A DNA stretch of 64,000 bases from CAWCDJ01 sp963794265 (GTDB lineage Bacteria > Acidobacteriota > Terriglobia > Bryobacterales > Bryobacteraceae): NCBI GenBank assembly GCA_963794265.1, contig CAWCDJ010000004.1, positions 310,001 to 374,000 on the forward strand, written 5' to 3'. Below, piece by piece: positions 1-7,866 of the stretch; within the stretch, counting starts at the first letter, position 1, and each line of letters opens with the position of its first letter. The notes beneath the pieces are model-generated. The model was not told the origin of the DNA. It did not search any database and saw only the letters and a list, made by a program, of their open reading frames with translations. Position numbers and translations under genes: made by a program.

Positions 1-167
1 GAGGCATGGTGCTCCCCTGGCTCGCAGGCCGGATCGGCAGCTACGCCGGCCTTCGTTGGGCGTTCGTCATGGTCGCAGCCGCGTTCGCTGCGATTCTCGT
101 ATTGAGCCGCGTCGCCGCCCGCCTGGAGCGCAAGCTTATGCGGACGGCCGTCCGTGATACGCAATGA
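1..167 (+). CDS. MFS-type permease, C-terminal end (partial)
   Basis: Open reading frame entering from the left edge and stopping with TGA at 165-167. The visible 54 residues contain the motif GMVLPWLAGRIGSYAGL, then a hydrophobic helix (FVMVAAAFAAILVL) and a basic cytoplasmic tail (RLERKLMR). A glycine- and proline-containing loop followed by a last transmembrane helix and a charged tail is typical of the C-terminus of major facilitator superfamily sugar or anion permeases. Substrate cannot be judged from this piece. The start and most of the protein lie outside the window. Confidence 0.5.
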   Translation, partial: GMVLPWLAGRIGSYAGLRWAFVMVAAAFAAILVLSRVAARLERKLMRTAVRDTQ

Positions 168-398
168 AATAGGTCCCTTCCTGCCCGGCTCCAGATCGTG
201 TCTGCCGCGTCAGACGGCCGACTCCATGCAAGGAACGCGATATGAGCAATTCGTCAGTTCCTCCTCCCGACGTCGCATTTGACCGATAGACCCGCGCCCA
301 TACACGATACGCCAGAAAGCAGGATTCTGTGCGGTATTCCCCGACCGTTCATCCCCCATATCCTGATTATAGAGACGTTGCGCTGGCGTTATCCTTGC
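168..398. other. Intergenic stretch, nothing recognised
   Basis: 231 bases between the permease end and the macB remnant. I see no convincing ORF, RNA gene, hairpin terminator or repeat here. It is probably decayed sequence, as is the following kilobase. Confidence 0.4.
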
Positions 399-913
399 CT
401 ATTCGTACCTTAGCGCGTCGATCGGATCCAGCAGGGCGGCTTTTCTAGCTGAATAGTAGCCGAAGAAGGCGCCGACGAATCCGGAGAAGGCGAATGCCAG
501 GGCAATGGCGGACGGGCTTACCAAAGTGCGCCATCCAGCGAAGTAAGAAATCAGCGTCGATGCGACGGTGCCGGTTAGGATGCCGACAATGCCGCCTAGG
601 GTGGAGAGCGTGACGGCTTCCACCAGGAATGCGAATAGATGTCCCCGGTCTTAGCGCCTATGGCGAGGCGGAGGCCGATCTCGCGGGTGCGCTTAGTGAC
701 CGAAACTAGCATGATGTTCATGATCCCAATGCCGCCGACGATTAGAGAGATCGACGCGATGGCGCCCAGCAGGATCGACATCACACGGGCGGAGCTCTCC
801 TGTGCGGCGAACACTTCCGACAGGTTGCGAATGGTGAAATCGTCATCCTGACCGGGCTGCATGCGGTGGCGCTGACGTAAAAGCGCCTCGACTTCACTTT
901 GAGCTTGGTCCAT
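399..913 (-). pseudogene. macB/FtsX-type ABC permease remnant, truncated and frameshifted
   Basis: C-terminal quarter of a MacB-like ABC transporter permease (FtsX superfamily). The upstream piece (913 to about 640) encodes a periplasmic-domain end (EVEALLRQRH, DDFTIRNLSEV) and the first C-terminal helix with the family motif VGGIGIMNIMLVSVTKRTRE. The downstream piece (623 to 399) encodes the last two helices and the typical tail DPIDALRYE. The two pieces are in different frames. Adding one base near 638-640 restores DILFAFLVEAVTL, so a single-base deletion explains the break. Upstream of 913 the frame hits a stop and the homology ends, so about three quarters of the roughly 650-residue family length is missing. 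It cannot make a working permease. Confidence 0.75.
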
Positions 914-1952
914 AGAAGCAGTTGGTCAGTGCGACGATTGCGCATCCCGATTTCTTTTCCAAGGAAGCCCTCGCTGGACGTAAACGCGATGGTGAAACCG
1001 ATCCCGAGTGGCTCCAAGCCTACCTTGCCGACGTATGGGTGCCGACCGCAAAGGACCTGCGCCCGCTTAGGAAGATGCTCGCGTCTCCTGCGCGGCGATT
1101 CTAGAAAATCTATCGCCAGACCGGGTGTTGAAGACTACGATTGGGCCGACGGCAGCAAACACCGCGTGCGGCAAGTGCCGAAGAAGCCGATTCGCTCTCT
1201 GCATTGGCAATCTCGCCGACCGCCGCATCGCCCGGCTCAATGCGCTACCCCGCCGCGTCGTTCGCACTCTCGAAATGCGGCTGCCTGGTACCCTCATCCA
1301 GAATCGCGGCGGCGAATTGCGCTTTGGTGGTGTAGTGGGCACGACTCAAATCGGCCGCGCGGAGACTGCATGCAGGTTAGCTTCGAGATAACTTCGCATG
1401 GTGGCCAATGACTATTCTCCGGATGCATGACTTTCAGATGCAATCCGTCATCCCCCATGACTTTCAGATGCAATCCGTCATCCCCCGATTACATCGTCAC
1501 CTCGGGCACCCCACTCAGTAGGAACAGCCGCTTCTCCTCCGATGGCAGCGTGCCGAAGCGCCGTGTCAGCAATACTGCAGATCAGGACGCGGTCCGGCTG
1601 ACGAGGACGCCGAAGAAGCAAGCAGCGTTATGCCGCCGGCCTGGCCCGCGCAAGTTCACCTTCCGCCGCCAGCACCATGAGTATGCGCGATCGCGCAACG
1701 CTTGTCTCGTTCTGAAAGCCTGCAAGGTGCGTGGAAGTCGTTCACAATTGGCTGCGAGAGCATTGGCGCTGGCCGATCAATTGAGAGTGCTACAATGCCT
1801 CAGTTTGGAGGATTACGTGCTTGGCTACTCCGGTTGGTTGCGGCGAGGGCCAGACGCAACTCAAGTCCATGGGCTACTGGCCTGCGGCAACGATCGCTAC
1901 GTGGTCGCGAAGATGATAAAGACATACTGAAGATACGTGAAAGGAGGACCGC
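914..1952. other. Long non-coding or decayed stretch
   Basis: About 1 kb with many short overlapping ORFs in all frames but none with a recognisable domain, codon pattern or good ribosome binding site. The only clear structure is the 30-bp tandem duplication at 1427-1486. A 60-codon frame at 922-1104 (containing DPEWLQAYLADVWVP) is the most protein-like, but I cannot support it as a gene. The stretch lies between a dead macB and an IS-disrupted gene and is probably degenerate accessory DNA. Confidence 0.4.
1427..1486. repeat. Perfect 30-bp tandem duplication
   Basis: Two identical 30-bp units, 1427-1456 and 1457-1486, each beginning atgactttcagatgcaatcc and ending in six C residues. Tandem repeats of this size near the end of otherwise degenerate DNA resemble the repeated transposase-binding sites at IS ends, but no transposase remains nearby, so the origin is open. 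Confidence 0.8.
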
Positions 1953-2266
1953 ATGGAGACGAGAAAAGCGTGTTTTGCGGCGCTCACGACTGTTATCTGG
2001 TTTACTAGTTCAGTTTGGAGCCAAACAATACCTGGCTCACCACAGGTAGGCCTGACCAATCCCGATGGTCTCTGGAATCATCATCCTTTTGCCTTATATG
2101 ATTCACAGACGGGAGTATTTAGGTTCTATTGGAGTTGCGGCAATCCAGATGGAATTTGCGTAACCACGCGGTCTCGCAGGCGTTTTTCGAAGGAGCCGGT
2201 TTCTCTAGAGAGTCCTTCGCCGGCGGTCTCTGACATTCAAGATCCTAGTGTCCTGGTGTCTAAGAA

Positions 2267-2274
2267 CACATATT
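2267..2274. repeat. Target site duplication, left copy (cacatatt)
   Basis: 8-bp sequence cacatatt directly outside the outer end of the first 1308-bp ISL3 element, repeated exactly at 3583-3590. Eight base pairs is the usual duplication length of ISL3-family elements. Confidence 0.95.
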
Positions 2275-3582
2275 GGCGCTTCCGGCTATTTAGTGGCCTC
2301 AGGGGCCAGGTCGAGACCGCCACAGTGGAAGTAGATGGCATGGACAAAGTTCTGCCGGTTGCGGAACCCCCGCGCCGTGTACTTCACCCATTGAATTTTG
2401 GCATTGATCGATTCGCTACTCGCGTTCGTGATGCGGTGCCGGAGATACGTAATGATGTTCTCGAAGCGTCGCTTGAGCATTCGTGCCACTTCGATCATCG
2501 GTTTCAGTCGACTCCGTACCGCCCACCCGTGCCACCAGCGGAAATGCTTCCTCGCCGGCCGTTCGTAGATGTAATCGTATAGCGCCATGGCGGTCTCCTT
2601 CAGCGCCCAGGCACGTGCCGTTTTCAATTCGCTGTTTCGCAGTCCGGCGAATTCCTTGCGGTCCTCCGGTTCCATCTTTGCTGGGTTCCGCAGCCAGTCA
2701 TAGCGTGTCCCGGCCAAGCGGTCATCTCCGGCAGCCTTCAAGCTTTTGTGTTCTTTCCGTCGCACCTTGTCCACGGCATCGCCCAGATGTTTGGCGACAT
2801 GGAACTTGTCGAACACGATCTTGCCGTCCGCTTCAGGCATGTGCTCCCGCACCGAGGCGATGTATGGGTCCCACATGTCCATCGCCACGGCTCGAATACC
2901 GCTGATTTGCTCAGCCGTCAGCGTTTCCCAAAACCCGTCCAAGCTGCTCTGCTTCCGATCTTCGGCCACGTACAGCACGCGCCCTCGGATCAGATCATTC
3001 ACCAGAGTCAGGTAGCTGTGTCCTTTCCGAAACGCCTTCTCATCCACGCCGATTTCGCTCACCAGTTCCGCTTGGCGCCGCCCCAAACCACGTTGCACCG
3101 CACGTTCCATGATGCCGTGGATCTCATCCCAACTCAGTTGCAATAATCCGGCGACGGCCTTCTGGCTCGCCGCCTTCAACCACTCGATCGCCAGCGCCTC
3201 GAACAGCGCCGTAAAGCGACTCGACGGTTCCGCCCAGGGAAGCTTGACTACCTTGACACCGTGCTCACGACATTCGGCGCGCGGCGGCTCGGCGTGCAGG
3301 ATCGTCTGGTATTGGCAAGTGTCCAGATGCCGCCAGCGCCTCTCCGGCTGGTGATCGTAGAGCTTGCAACTCGCGCCACATTCCGGACAGGGCCAGTCGA
3401 TCATCTCGTGGTGCCGCAGATAAACATGGATCTCGCCAGCCTCCAACTTCAGGTCCACCGAGTCCACAAACCAGGGAGCCTCGATCCCGAGAATGCGCCG
3501 ATAGAGTTCGTGATCCTGCATCGACGGCATTGTCGCATGGAGCCGACCGGCGGCATCAACCCACTACGATCCCGGAATTCCC
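2275..3582 (-). mobile_element. ISL3-family insertion sequence, copy 1 (1308 bp)
   Basis: Complete element holding one transposase gene. Ends were set by comparing it with the inverted copy at 4472-5779: both share exactly 1308 bp. The imperfect terminal inverted repeats read inward ggcgcttccggctatttagtgg (outer) and gggaattccgggatcgtagtgg (inner), sharing ttccgg and tagtgg blocks. It is flanked by a perfect 8-bp duplication and sits inside the GH43-like gene. Intact ends, intact transposase and perfect duplication all point to recent insertion. Confidence 0.92.
2286..3530 (-). CDS. ISL3-family DDE transposase (copy 1)
   Basis: 414-residue transposase, full length for the family. An N-terminal zinc-finger-like region has CPECGASC at 48-55 with further cysteines at 72 and 87, expected to bind the IS ends. 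A helix-turn-helix region follows (about 105-150). The RNase H-like catalytic core has GVDEKAF (Asp163), VFDKFHV (Asp241) and SSESINAKIQ (Glu373) as the likely DDE residues. The stop codon lies 11 bp from the outer end of the element and the start about 50 bp from the inner end. The protein is identical to the copy at 4524-5768, so the two elements are young duplicates. Nothing suggests inactivation. Confidence 0.95.
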   Translation of the reverse strand: MPSMQDHELYRRILGIEAPWFVDSVDLKLEAGEIHVYLRHHEMIDWPCPECGASCKLYDHQPERRWRHLDTCQYQTILHAEPPRAECREHGVKVVKLPWAEPSSRFTALFEALAIEWLKAASQKAVAGLLQLSWDEIHGIMERAVQRGLGRRQAELVSEIGVDEKAFRKGHSYLTLVNDLIRGRVLYVAEDRKQSSLDGFWETLTAEQISGIRAVAMDMWDPYIASVREHMPEADGKIVFDKFHVAKHLGDAVDKVRRKEHKSLKAAGDDRLAGTRYDWLRNPAKMEPEDRKEFAGLRNSELKTARAWALKETAMALYDYIYERPARKHFRWWHGWAVRSRLKPMIEVARMLKRRFENIITYLRHRITNASSESINAKIQWVKYTARGFRNRQNFVHAIYFHCGGLDLAPEATK

Positions 3583-3590
3583 CACATATT
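3583..3590. repeat. Target site duplication, right copy (cacatatt)
   Basis: Second copy of the 8-bp duplication generated by the insertion at 2275-3582. The interrupted gene resumes in frame immediately after it. Confidence 0.95.
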
Positions 3591-4471
3591 ACGTGTCCGC
3601 CAAAGACATTCCTGCAGAATCTCCCGGTAGTAGCAACTCCACCAATGAGCACGCCATTGATTCCTTCAGTGGTACTGATGTCGCTTCATTTCCTCGCAGA
3701 CATTTTTCGATGGAGCCGATTTCCGTAGACAACCCCTCCCCTGCAGTCTGTGACATTCAAGATCCCGGCATTGTTATGTTTAACGGCACGTATTACTTGT
3801 TCGCCGAAGGCATTCCTGCAGGGTCTCCCGGTTGCAGCAACTCCGGCAATGAGCATGCTGGCATTTATGCCTTCCGTAGTGCTGATGGCATTTCATTTTC
3901 GCCATTGAACGGAGGTAACCCGGTCATCGAAGTTTCAGTCGACCCATCGTGTTATTCATGCTACACGGGCCACGGGAGTAGTTTCCCAAGCCCGGTCGTT
4001 ATGGGTTCGGGAAGCTTTATCAGGGTCTACTACCACCACAATGCACCGGGATATGGCCCAATCGACGATGGAATTCTGGCAATGGATACGTATGATGGAG
4101 TAAACTTCTTCAATGAACGCGTCATTCTGACGCCCGGGTGGGCTCCAAGTGTGAAGCGAGTCGGCCTTTCCGGAGACTTTCCAATCGTCATGACTTACGC
4201 CACTAGTTCAGGTAATATGGTGGCTACTAGCAGTTGGTCGAGTGATACCTCTTGGACTGTTGGGAATAGTGGTATGCCCATTAGCACGAATCCGGCGGCG
4301 GGGTATCCTCCTACTCTCGAAGGCGATCAGACGGGGTTGTTCCTAAATGCCAGCGGTAGTGCCTTGACGAGCCCAGTAAGTGGTCAAATAAGGTTTTGGT
4401 GGTCAGACAATTTCATTATAGGAAGTAGAATATACCGGGGACTGGCCAACGCCCGGCAGTTCTTTATCTTC

Positions 4472-5779
4472 GGGAATTCCGGGATCGTAGTGGGTTGATG
4501 CCGCCGGTCGGCTCCATGCGACAATGCCGTCGATGCAGGATCACGAACTCTATCGGCGCATTCTCGGGATCGAGGCTCCCTGGTTTGTGGACTCGGTGGA
4601 CCTGAAGTTGGAGGCTGGCGAGATCCATGTTTATCTGCGGCACCACGAGATGATCGACTGGCCCTGTCCGGAATGTGGCGCGAGTTGCAAGCTCTACGAT
4701 CACCAGCCGGAGAGGCGCTGGCGGCATCTGGACACTTGCCAATACCAGACGATCCTGCACGCCGAGCCGCCGCGCGCCGAATGTCGTGAGCACGGTGTCA
4801 AGGTAGTCAAGCTTCCCTGGGCGGAACCGTCGAGTCGCTTTACGGCGCTGTTCGAGGCGCTGGCGATCGAGTGGTTGAAGGCGGCGAGCCAGAAGGCCGT
4901 CGCCGGATTATTGCAACTGAGTTGGGATGAGATCCACGGCATCATGGAACGTGCGGTGCAACGTGGTTTGGGGCGGCGCCAAGCGGAACTGGTGAGCGAA
5001 ATCGGCGTGGATGAGAAGGCGTTTCGGAAAGGACACAGCTACCTGACTCTGGTGAATGATCTGATCCGAGGGCGCGTGCTGTACGTGGCCGAAGATCGGA
5101 AGCAGAGCAGCTTGGACGGGTTTTGGGAAACGCTGACGGCTGAGCAAATCAGCGGTATTCGAGCCGTGGCGATGGACATGTGGGACCCATACATCGCCTC
5201 GGTGCGGGAGCACATGCCTGAAGCGGACGGCAAGATCGTGTTCGACAAGTTCCATGTCGCCAAACATCTGGGCGATGCCGTGGACAAGGTGCGACGGAAA
5301 GAACACAAAAGCTTGAAGGCTGCCGGAGATGACCGCTTGGCCGGGACACGCTATGACTGGCTGCGGAACCCAGCAAAGATGGAACCGGAGGACCGCAAGG
5401 AATTCGCCGGACTGCGAAACAGCGAATTGAAAACGGCACGTGCCTGGGCGCTGAAGGAGACCGCCATGGCGCTATACGATTACATCTACGAACGGCCGGC
5501 GAGGAAGCATTTCCGCTGGTGGCACGGGTGGGCGGTACGGAGTCGACTGAAACCGATGATCGAAGTGGCACGAATGCTCAAGCGACGCTTCGAGAACATC
5601 ATTACGTATCTCCGGCACCGCATCACGAACGCGAGTAGCGAATCGATCAATGCCAAAATTCAATGGGTGAAGTACACGGCGCGGGGGTTCCGCAACCGGC
5701 AGAACTTTGTCCATGCCATCTACTTCCACTGTGGCGGTCTCGACCTGGCCCCTGAGGCCACTAAATAGCCGGAAGCGCC
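4472..5779 (+). mobile_element. ISL3-family insertion sequence, copy 2 (1308 bp, inverted)
   Basis: Second copy of the 1308-bp element, opposite in orientation to copy 1, with 889 bp between them. The flanks do not match: ttatcttc (4464-4471) on the left and aaaaaact (5780-5787) on the right, so there is no target duplication. The left flank is the GH43-like gene and the right flank is the 3' part of a pentapeptide-repeat gene on the other strand; both are cut exactly at the IS ends. This is what an IS-mediated adjacent deletion or a recombination between two copies leaves behind. Confidence 0.92.
4524..5768 (+). CDS. ISL3-family DDE transposase (copy 2)
   Basis: 414-residue transposase identical in sequence to the one encoded at 2286-3530: zinc-finger-like N-terminus (CPECGASC), helix-turn-helix region and DDE core (GVDEKAF, VFDKFHV, ESIN). 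Intact and presumably able to mobilise both copies. Together with copy 1 it could act on the intervening 889 bp as a composite unit in inverted configuration, but the passenger is only a fragment of a disrupted gene, so there is no sign of a useful cargo. Confidence 0.95.
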   Translation: MPSMQDHELYRRILGIEAPWFVDSVDLKLEAGEIHVYLRHHEMIDWPCPECGASCKLYDHQPERRWRHLDTCQYQTILHAEPPRAECREHGVKVVKLPWAEPSSRFTALFEALAIEWLKAASQKAVAGLLQLSWDEIHGIMERAVQRGLGRRQAELVSEIGVDEKAFRKGHSYLTLVNDLIRGRVLYVAEDRKQSSLDGFWETLTAEQISGIRAVAMDMWDPYIASVREHMPEADGKIVFDKFHVAKHLGDAVDKVRRKEHKSLKAAGDDRLAGTRYDWLRNPAKMEPEDRKEFAGLRNSELKTARAWALKETAMALYDYIYERPARKHFRWWHGWAVRSRLKPMIEVARMLKRRFENIITYLRHRITNASSESINAKIQWVKYTARGFRNRQNFVHAIYFHCGGLDLAPEATK

Positions 5780-5802
5780 AAAAAACTTGGAATGGTAGAA
5801 GA

Positions 5803-6018
5803 CCGCGCCGCTCAAGTCCGCGTCGCTCAAGTCCGCGCCGCTCAAGTCCGCGTCGCTCAAGTCCGCGCCGCTCAAGTCCGCGTCGCTCAAGTCCGCGCCG
5901 CTCAAGTCCGCGCCGCGCAAGTTCGCGCCGCGCAAGTTCGCGCCGCTCAAGTTCGCGCCGCTCAAGACCGCGCCGCTCAAGTCCGCGCCGCTCAAGTTCG
6001 CGCCGCGCAAGACCGCGT
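5803..6018. repeat. Short tandem DNA repeats within the pentapeptide gene
   Basis: A run of 15-bp units (cgccgctcaagtccg and close variants), with longer nearly exact 30-bp periods between about 5812 and 5905. Each 15-bp unit is one pentapeptide codon block on the minus strand. Near-identity at DNA level, including silent positions, points to recent expansion by slippage or unequal exchange rather than old protein-level selection. Confidence 0.85.
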
Positions 6019-6087
6019 CGCGCACTGCTTGTTTCAAAGTGTAATCTTCTTTCTCTTCTTCAAACAATACTTCGCCGAGATAGGATT

Positions 6088-6095
6088 TAATTTGT
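6088..6095. repeat. Target site duplication (taatttgt), left copy
   Basis: 8-bp sequence immediately left of the IS at 6096-7441, repeated exactly at 7442-7449. Confidence 0.95.
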
Positions 6096-7441
6096 GGCTC
6101 TGAGCAGGAATCTGACGGGACCCGCAATTTAGGCGGCTTTCTTGAAAACCACAAATTCGGTCCTCGTTGCTGCCATGCGCTGCGCCTTCAGCAGCAGATA
6201 TCGTAGATTCTTGTAGCCGCGGCCCCGTCGAAGCAGCGATTTGATGTTGCCGTTGATCGCTTCGACCACTCCCAGCCGCACCTTCGTCCGGCAGTAGTTC
6301 AGAATCCCGTCGAGGTGATCCAAGAGCATCAACGCCAATTTACGGAACGGTTCCAGCCGCTGCCATCGAAGCTGATCGATCCACCGTTGGAGGTAGTTCA
6401 GCATCGCGCCTTCGTATTGATACGTCCAGAGCCGGTCCAGACTCTCTTTCAGTAGATAGGCCTTGAACACCTTCCGGTTGAGAGCGAACAACGCAGTCAA
6501 CTCCTGGCGCTTGCTCGAGGACAAGTTCACCCAGCGAGTGAGCAGCAGCCACCGCTTGCCCTTCACCAGATCGCGCATCTGCCCTCCTTTGCGGAAGAAT
6601 TCGGCCCGACGTACCTCGTCAACCGCTTGGTTGGCGTGCTGCATGACGTGGAACTTGTCGTACACGATCCGGCAGTTCGGCGCATGCTGTTCGATGCTCA
6701 GCCGGTACGGTTCCCACATGTCCACGCAAGCCGCCGTAATCCGCATCCGCTGGCCACGGCTCAGTTCGCTTTCGAAGAACTCGTCCAGCGTTTCCTTCCT
6801 CCGCTCCCGACCAAACCAAAGCGGCTCACCGCTGTCCAGGTTGCTGACCACCGTGATGAACTTCTGCTTCTTCCCCAGATGGATCTCGTCCACCCCCATT
6901 TGCACCAACGCCGGCTTTCGCCGCATCGCCGCCCACCGTTCCAGGTACCGCAGGTCAATCGCGCGAACCGTGCTCGGCGCCAATCCAAACCGCCGTGCCA
7001 CCTGCCGCGCCGACGCACCTTCGCAGGCTTGGCCCACCGCGTCCTCGAACCGCTTGCTGAACGGCGCTTTGCTCGGCAACTGCGGCACCTTCTCGATCTT
7101 GATTCCGCAATCCGGGCAGCACACCCGGTATACCTCGACCACCACGGTCGTGCGGAACTCCATGCAGGGCAGATCGCGCACCTCACGTTCGCTGACGTCG
7201 TGCGCTGCCTCCAGTTTCCGTCCGCAGCCAGAGCAAACCAGCTTCCGATTCCCTCGCTTGCGTCGGACCCAAAGCTTGAGCGTCTTGCCGCGTTCGTTGA
7301 TCTCGTGTCGGTAAACCCGACATCCGGGCCACCCCAGTAATTTCGTCAGTTCGCTGTCTCGCAAACCGCTGAGTGTACCGGAATCCCGTCCTCTGTGAAA
7401 AGCCGCCCTGCTTGGCGTCTATCGAATTCCTGCTCAGAGCC
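6096..7441 (-). mobile_element. ISL3-family insertion sequence, second type (1346 bp)
   Basis: Complete element with a perfect 16-bp terminal inverted repeat, ggctctgagcaggaat, at both ends (6096-6111 and 7426-7441), a typical ISL3 end sequence. The 8-bp duplication taatttgt flanks it. It interrupts the seventh or eighth codon of the pentapeptide-repeat gene. Its transposase is only distantly related to that of the 1308-bp elements. Confidence 0.95.
6129..7364 (-). CDS. ISL3-family DDE transposase (second type)
   Basis: 411 residues, full length. N-terminal zinc-ligand pairs CSGC (44-47) and CCPDC (82-86) form the DNA-binding zinc region, followed by a helix-turn-helix near ARQVARRFGLAPSTV (119-133). 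Catalytic core residues are probably Asp159 (MGVDEIHLG), Asp215 or Asp236 (CVDMWEPY, VYDKFHVMQH) and Glu368 (VVEAINGNIKS). Stop codon 33 bp from the left end and start 77 bp from the right end of the element. The reading frame is intact and the ends perfect, so the element may be active. Confidence 0.95.
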   Translation of the reverse strand: MRDSELTKLLGWPGCRVYRHEINERGKTLKLWVRRKRGNRKLVCSGCGRKLEAAHDVSEREVRDLPCMEFRTTVVVEVYRVCCPDCGIKIEKVPQLPSKAPFSKRFEDAVGQACEGASARQVARRFGLAPSTVRAIDLRYLERWAAMRRKPALVQMGVDEIHLGKKQKFITVVSNLDSGEPLWFGRERRKETLDEFFESELSRGQRMRITAACVDMWEPYRLSIEQHAPNCRIVYDKFHVMQHANQAVDEVRRAEFFRKGGQMRDLVKGKRWLLLTRWVNLSSSKRQELTALFALNRKVFKAYLLKESLDRLWTYQYEGAMLNYLQRWIDQLRWQRLEPFRKLALMLLDHLDGILNYCRTKVRLGVVEAINGNIKSLLRRGRGYKNLRYLLLKAQRMAATRTEFVVFKKAA

Positions 7442-7449
7442 TAATTTGT
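7442..7449. repeat. Target site duplication (taatttgt), right copy
   Basis: Second copy of the duplication flanking the 1346-bp IS. Keeping one copy restores the reading frame of the interrupted pentapeptide-repeat gene. Confidence 0.95.
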
Positions 7450-7472
7450 ATTTTGACTTTCATGGATTAAGT

Positions 7473-7519
7473 ATTCGAGGGAGAAGAAAGGCTCTCGTCT
7501 TACTTCTGCCCCCTCGAAT
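7473..7519. repeat. Inverted repeat upstream of the pentapeptide gene
   Basis: attcgaggg at 7473-7481 is matched in inverted orientation by ccctcgaat at 7511-7519, with 29 bases between. It lies in the former promoter region of the pentapeptide gene, where a dimeric regulator could bind. The long loop and lack of a T-run argue against a terminator. The role is a guess. Confidence 0.3.
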
Positions 7520-7577
7520 GAGAGTCTTATTTTGTGGATGGTTCTCACTTACGCGGAGAACAGATGGCGCACAAGAT

Positions 7578-7742
7578 TTAGAGAGCGTAGAAAAAAGTGA
7601 AGATGATGCCGATGGCAAGCGTGAGGACGATTGCCCCGCCGATAACTTTGAGGGCGGCCATCAAGAACGTATCTTGCTTTTCGTATTTGCCGCTCACTGG
7701 CGAGATTGTCCTCGCGTAGAGTATGCTGTCTTTCACGATCAT
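7578..7742 (-). CDS. Small single-pass membrane protein, hypothetical
   Basis: 54-residue ORF with a polar N-terminus (MIVKDSILYARTISPVSG) and one strong hydrophobic helix at the C-terminus (ALKVIGGAIVLTLAIGIIF, about residues 30-50). A longer frame starts at 7817 but its extension is cysteine- and proline-rich and unlike a real N-terminus. The ribosome binding site is weak. I do not recognise a family. It lies in the decayed integrated-element region beside another small ORF and a broken primase, so it could be a phage or plasmid leftover. Confidence 0.3.
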   Translation of the reverse strand: MIVKDSILYARTISPVSGKYEKQDTFLMAALKVIGGAIVLTLAIGIIFTFFYAL

Positions 7743-7866
7743 AGGTGGTTTTGGTTTCGACCTTTTGGGGAGGCGGTGCCAGTGGCAGAAAGATGGAAAG
7801 CACTGGCACGCCTTCATCCCATGTAAGTCAGTTTAAGGCATGTGCGTACAAAGTCAACAGGGCGAG

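Larger units (their letters stand above)
1953..4471 (+). pseudogene. Secreted GH43-like beta-propeller protein, interrupted by ISL3 and 3'-truncated
   Basis: Starts at ATG 1953 behind a strong aaggagg (1941-1947) with a signal peptide (FAALTTVIWFTSSVWSQ). The frame is broken by the IS at 2275-3582. Removing the IS and one copy of the 8-bp duplication joins 2274 to 3591 in frame and gives NTYYVSAKDIP, so the original gene is recovered for 401 codons until the second IS at 4472. Motifs DIQDP..V and NGTYYLF match the blade motif of GH43/GH32-type five-bladed propellers, suggesting a secreted glycan-active or glycan-binding protein. Residues from RRRFSKEPVS to the TDVASF region are a 68-residue tandem duplicate of RRHFSMEPIS to the DGISFS region. 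The C-terminus is lost. No activity can be assigned, and both remaining pieces are probably dead. Confidence 0.65.
5780..7463 (-). pseudogene. Pentapeptide-repeat protein gene, split by ISL3 and 3'-truncated
   Basis: The repeat block (about 5790-6030) encodes roughly 15 pentapeptides of the A(D/N)LSG type, which fold as a right-handed quadrilateral beta-helix. The frame breaks at the IS at 6096-7441. Removing that IS and one taatttgt duplication joins ATG at 7463-7461 to the rest and gives the N-terminus MKVKIQIKSYLGEVLFEEEK. This is followed by DYTLKQAVRDAVLRGANL and the repeats: 110 codons up to the end of the other IS at 5779, where the natural C-terminus is lost. Known pentapeptide proteins include gyrase-protecting DNA mimics and many of unknown role; nothing here selects one. 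No clear Shine-Dalgarno precedes 7463. Confidence 0.7.

Noticed and set aside
922..1104. 60-codon plus-strand ORF
   Set aside because: No ribosome binding site, no recognised family and surrounded by degenerate DNA; not enough to call a gene.
2275..5779. Inversion of the segment between the two ISL3 copies
   Set aside because: Copy 1 has matched 8-bp flanks and the disrupted gene is continuous on both sides, so no inversion has taken place there.
5803..6018. Candidate CRISPR array
   Set aside because: Repeats are contiguous 15/30-bp coding units without unique spacers, matching pentapeptide codons; no Cas genes.
5707..6103. Arg/Ser- and Ala/Gln/Val-rich repetitive ORFs on the plus strand
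   Set aside because: They are frame shadows of the minus-strand pentapeptide gene; low-complexity composition comes from the 15-bp repeats.
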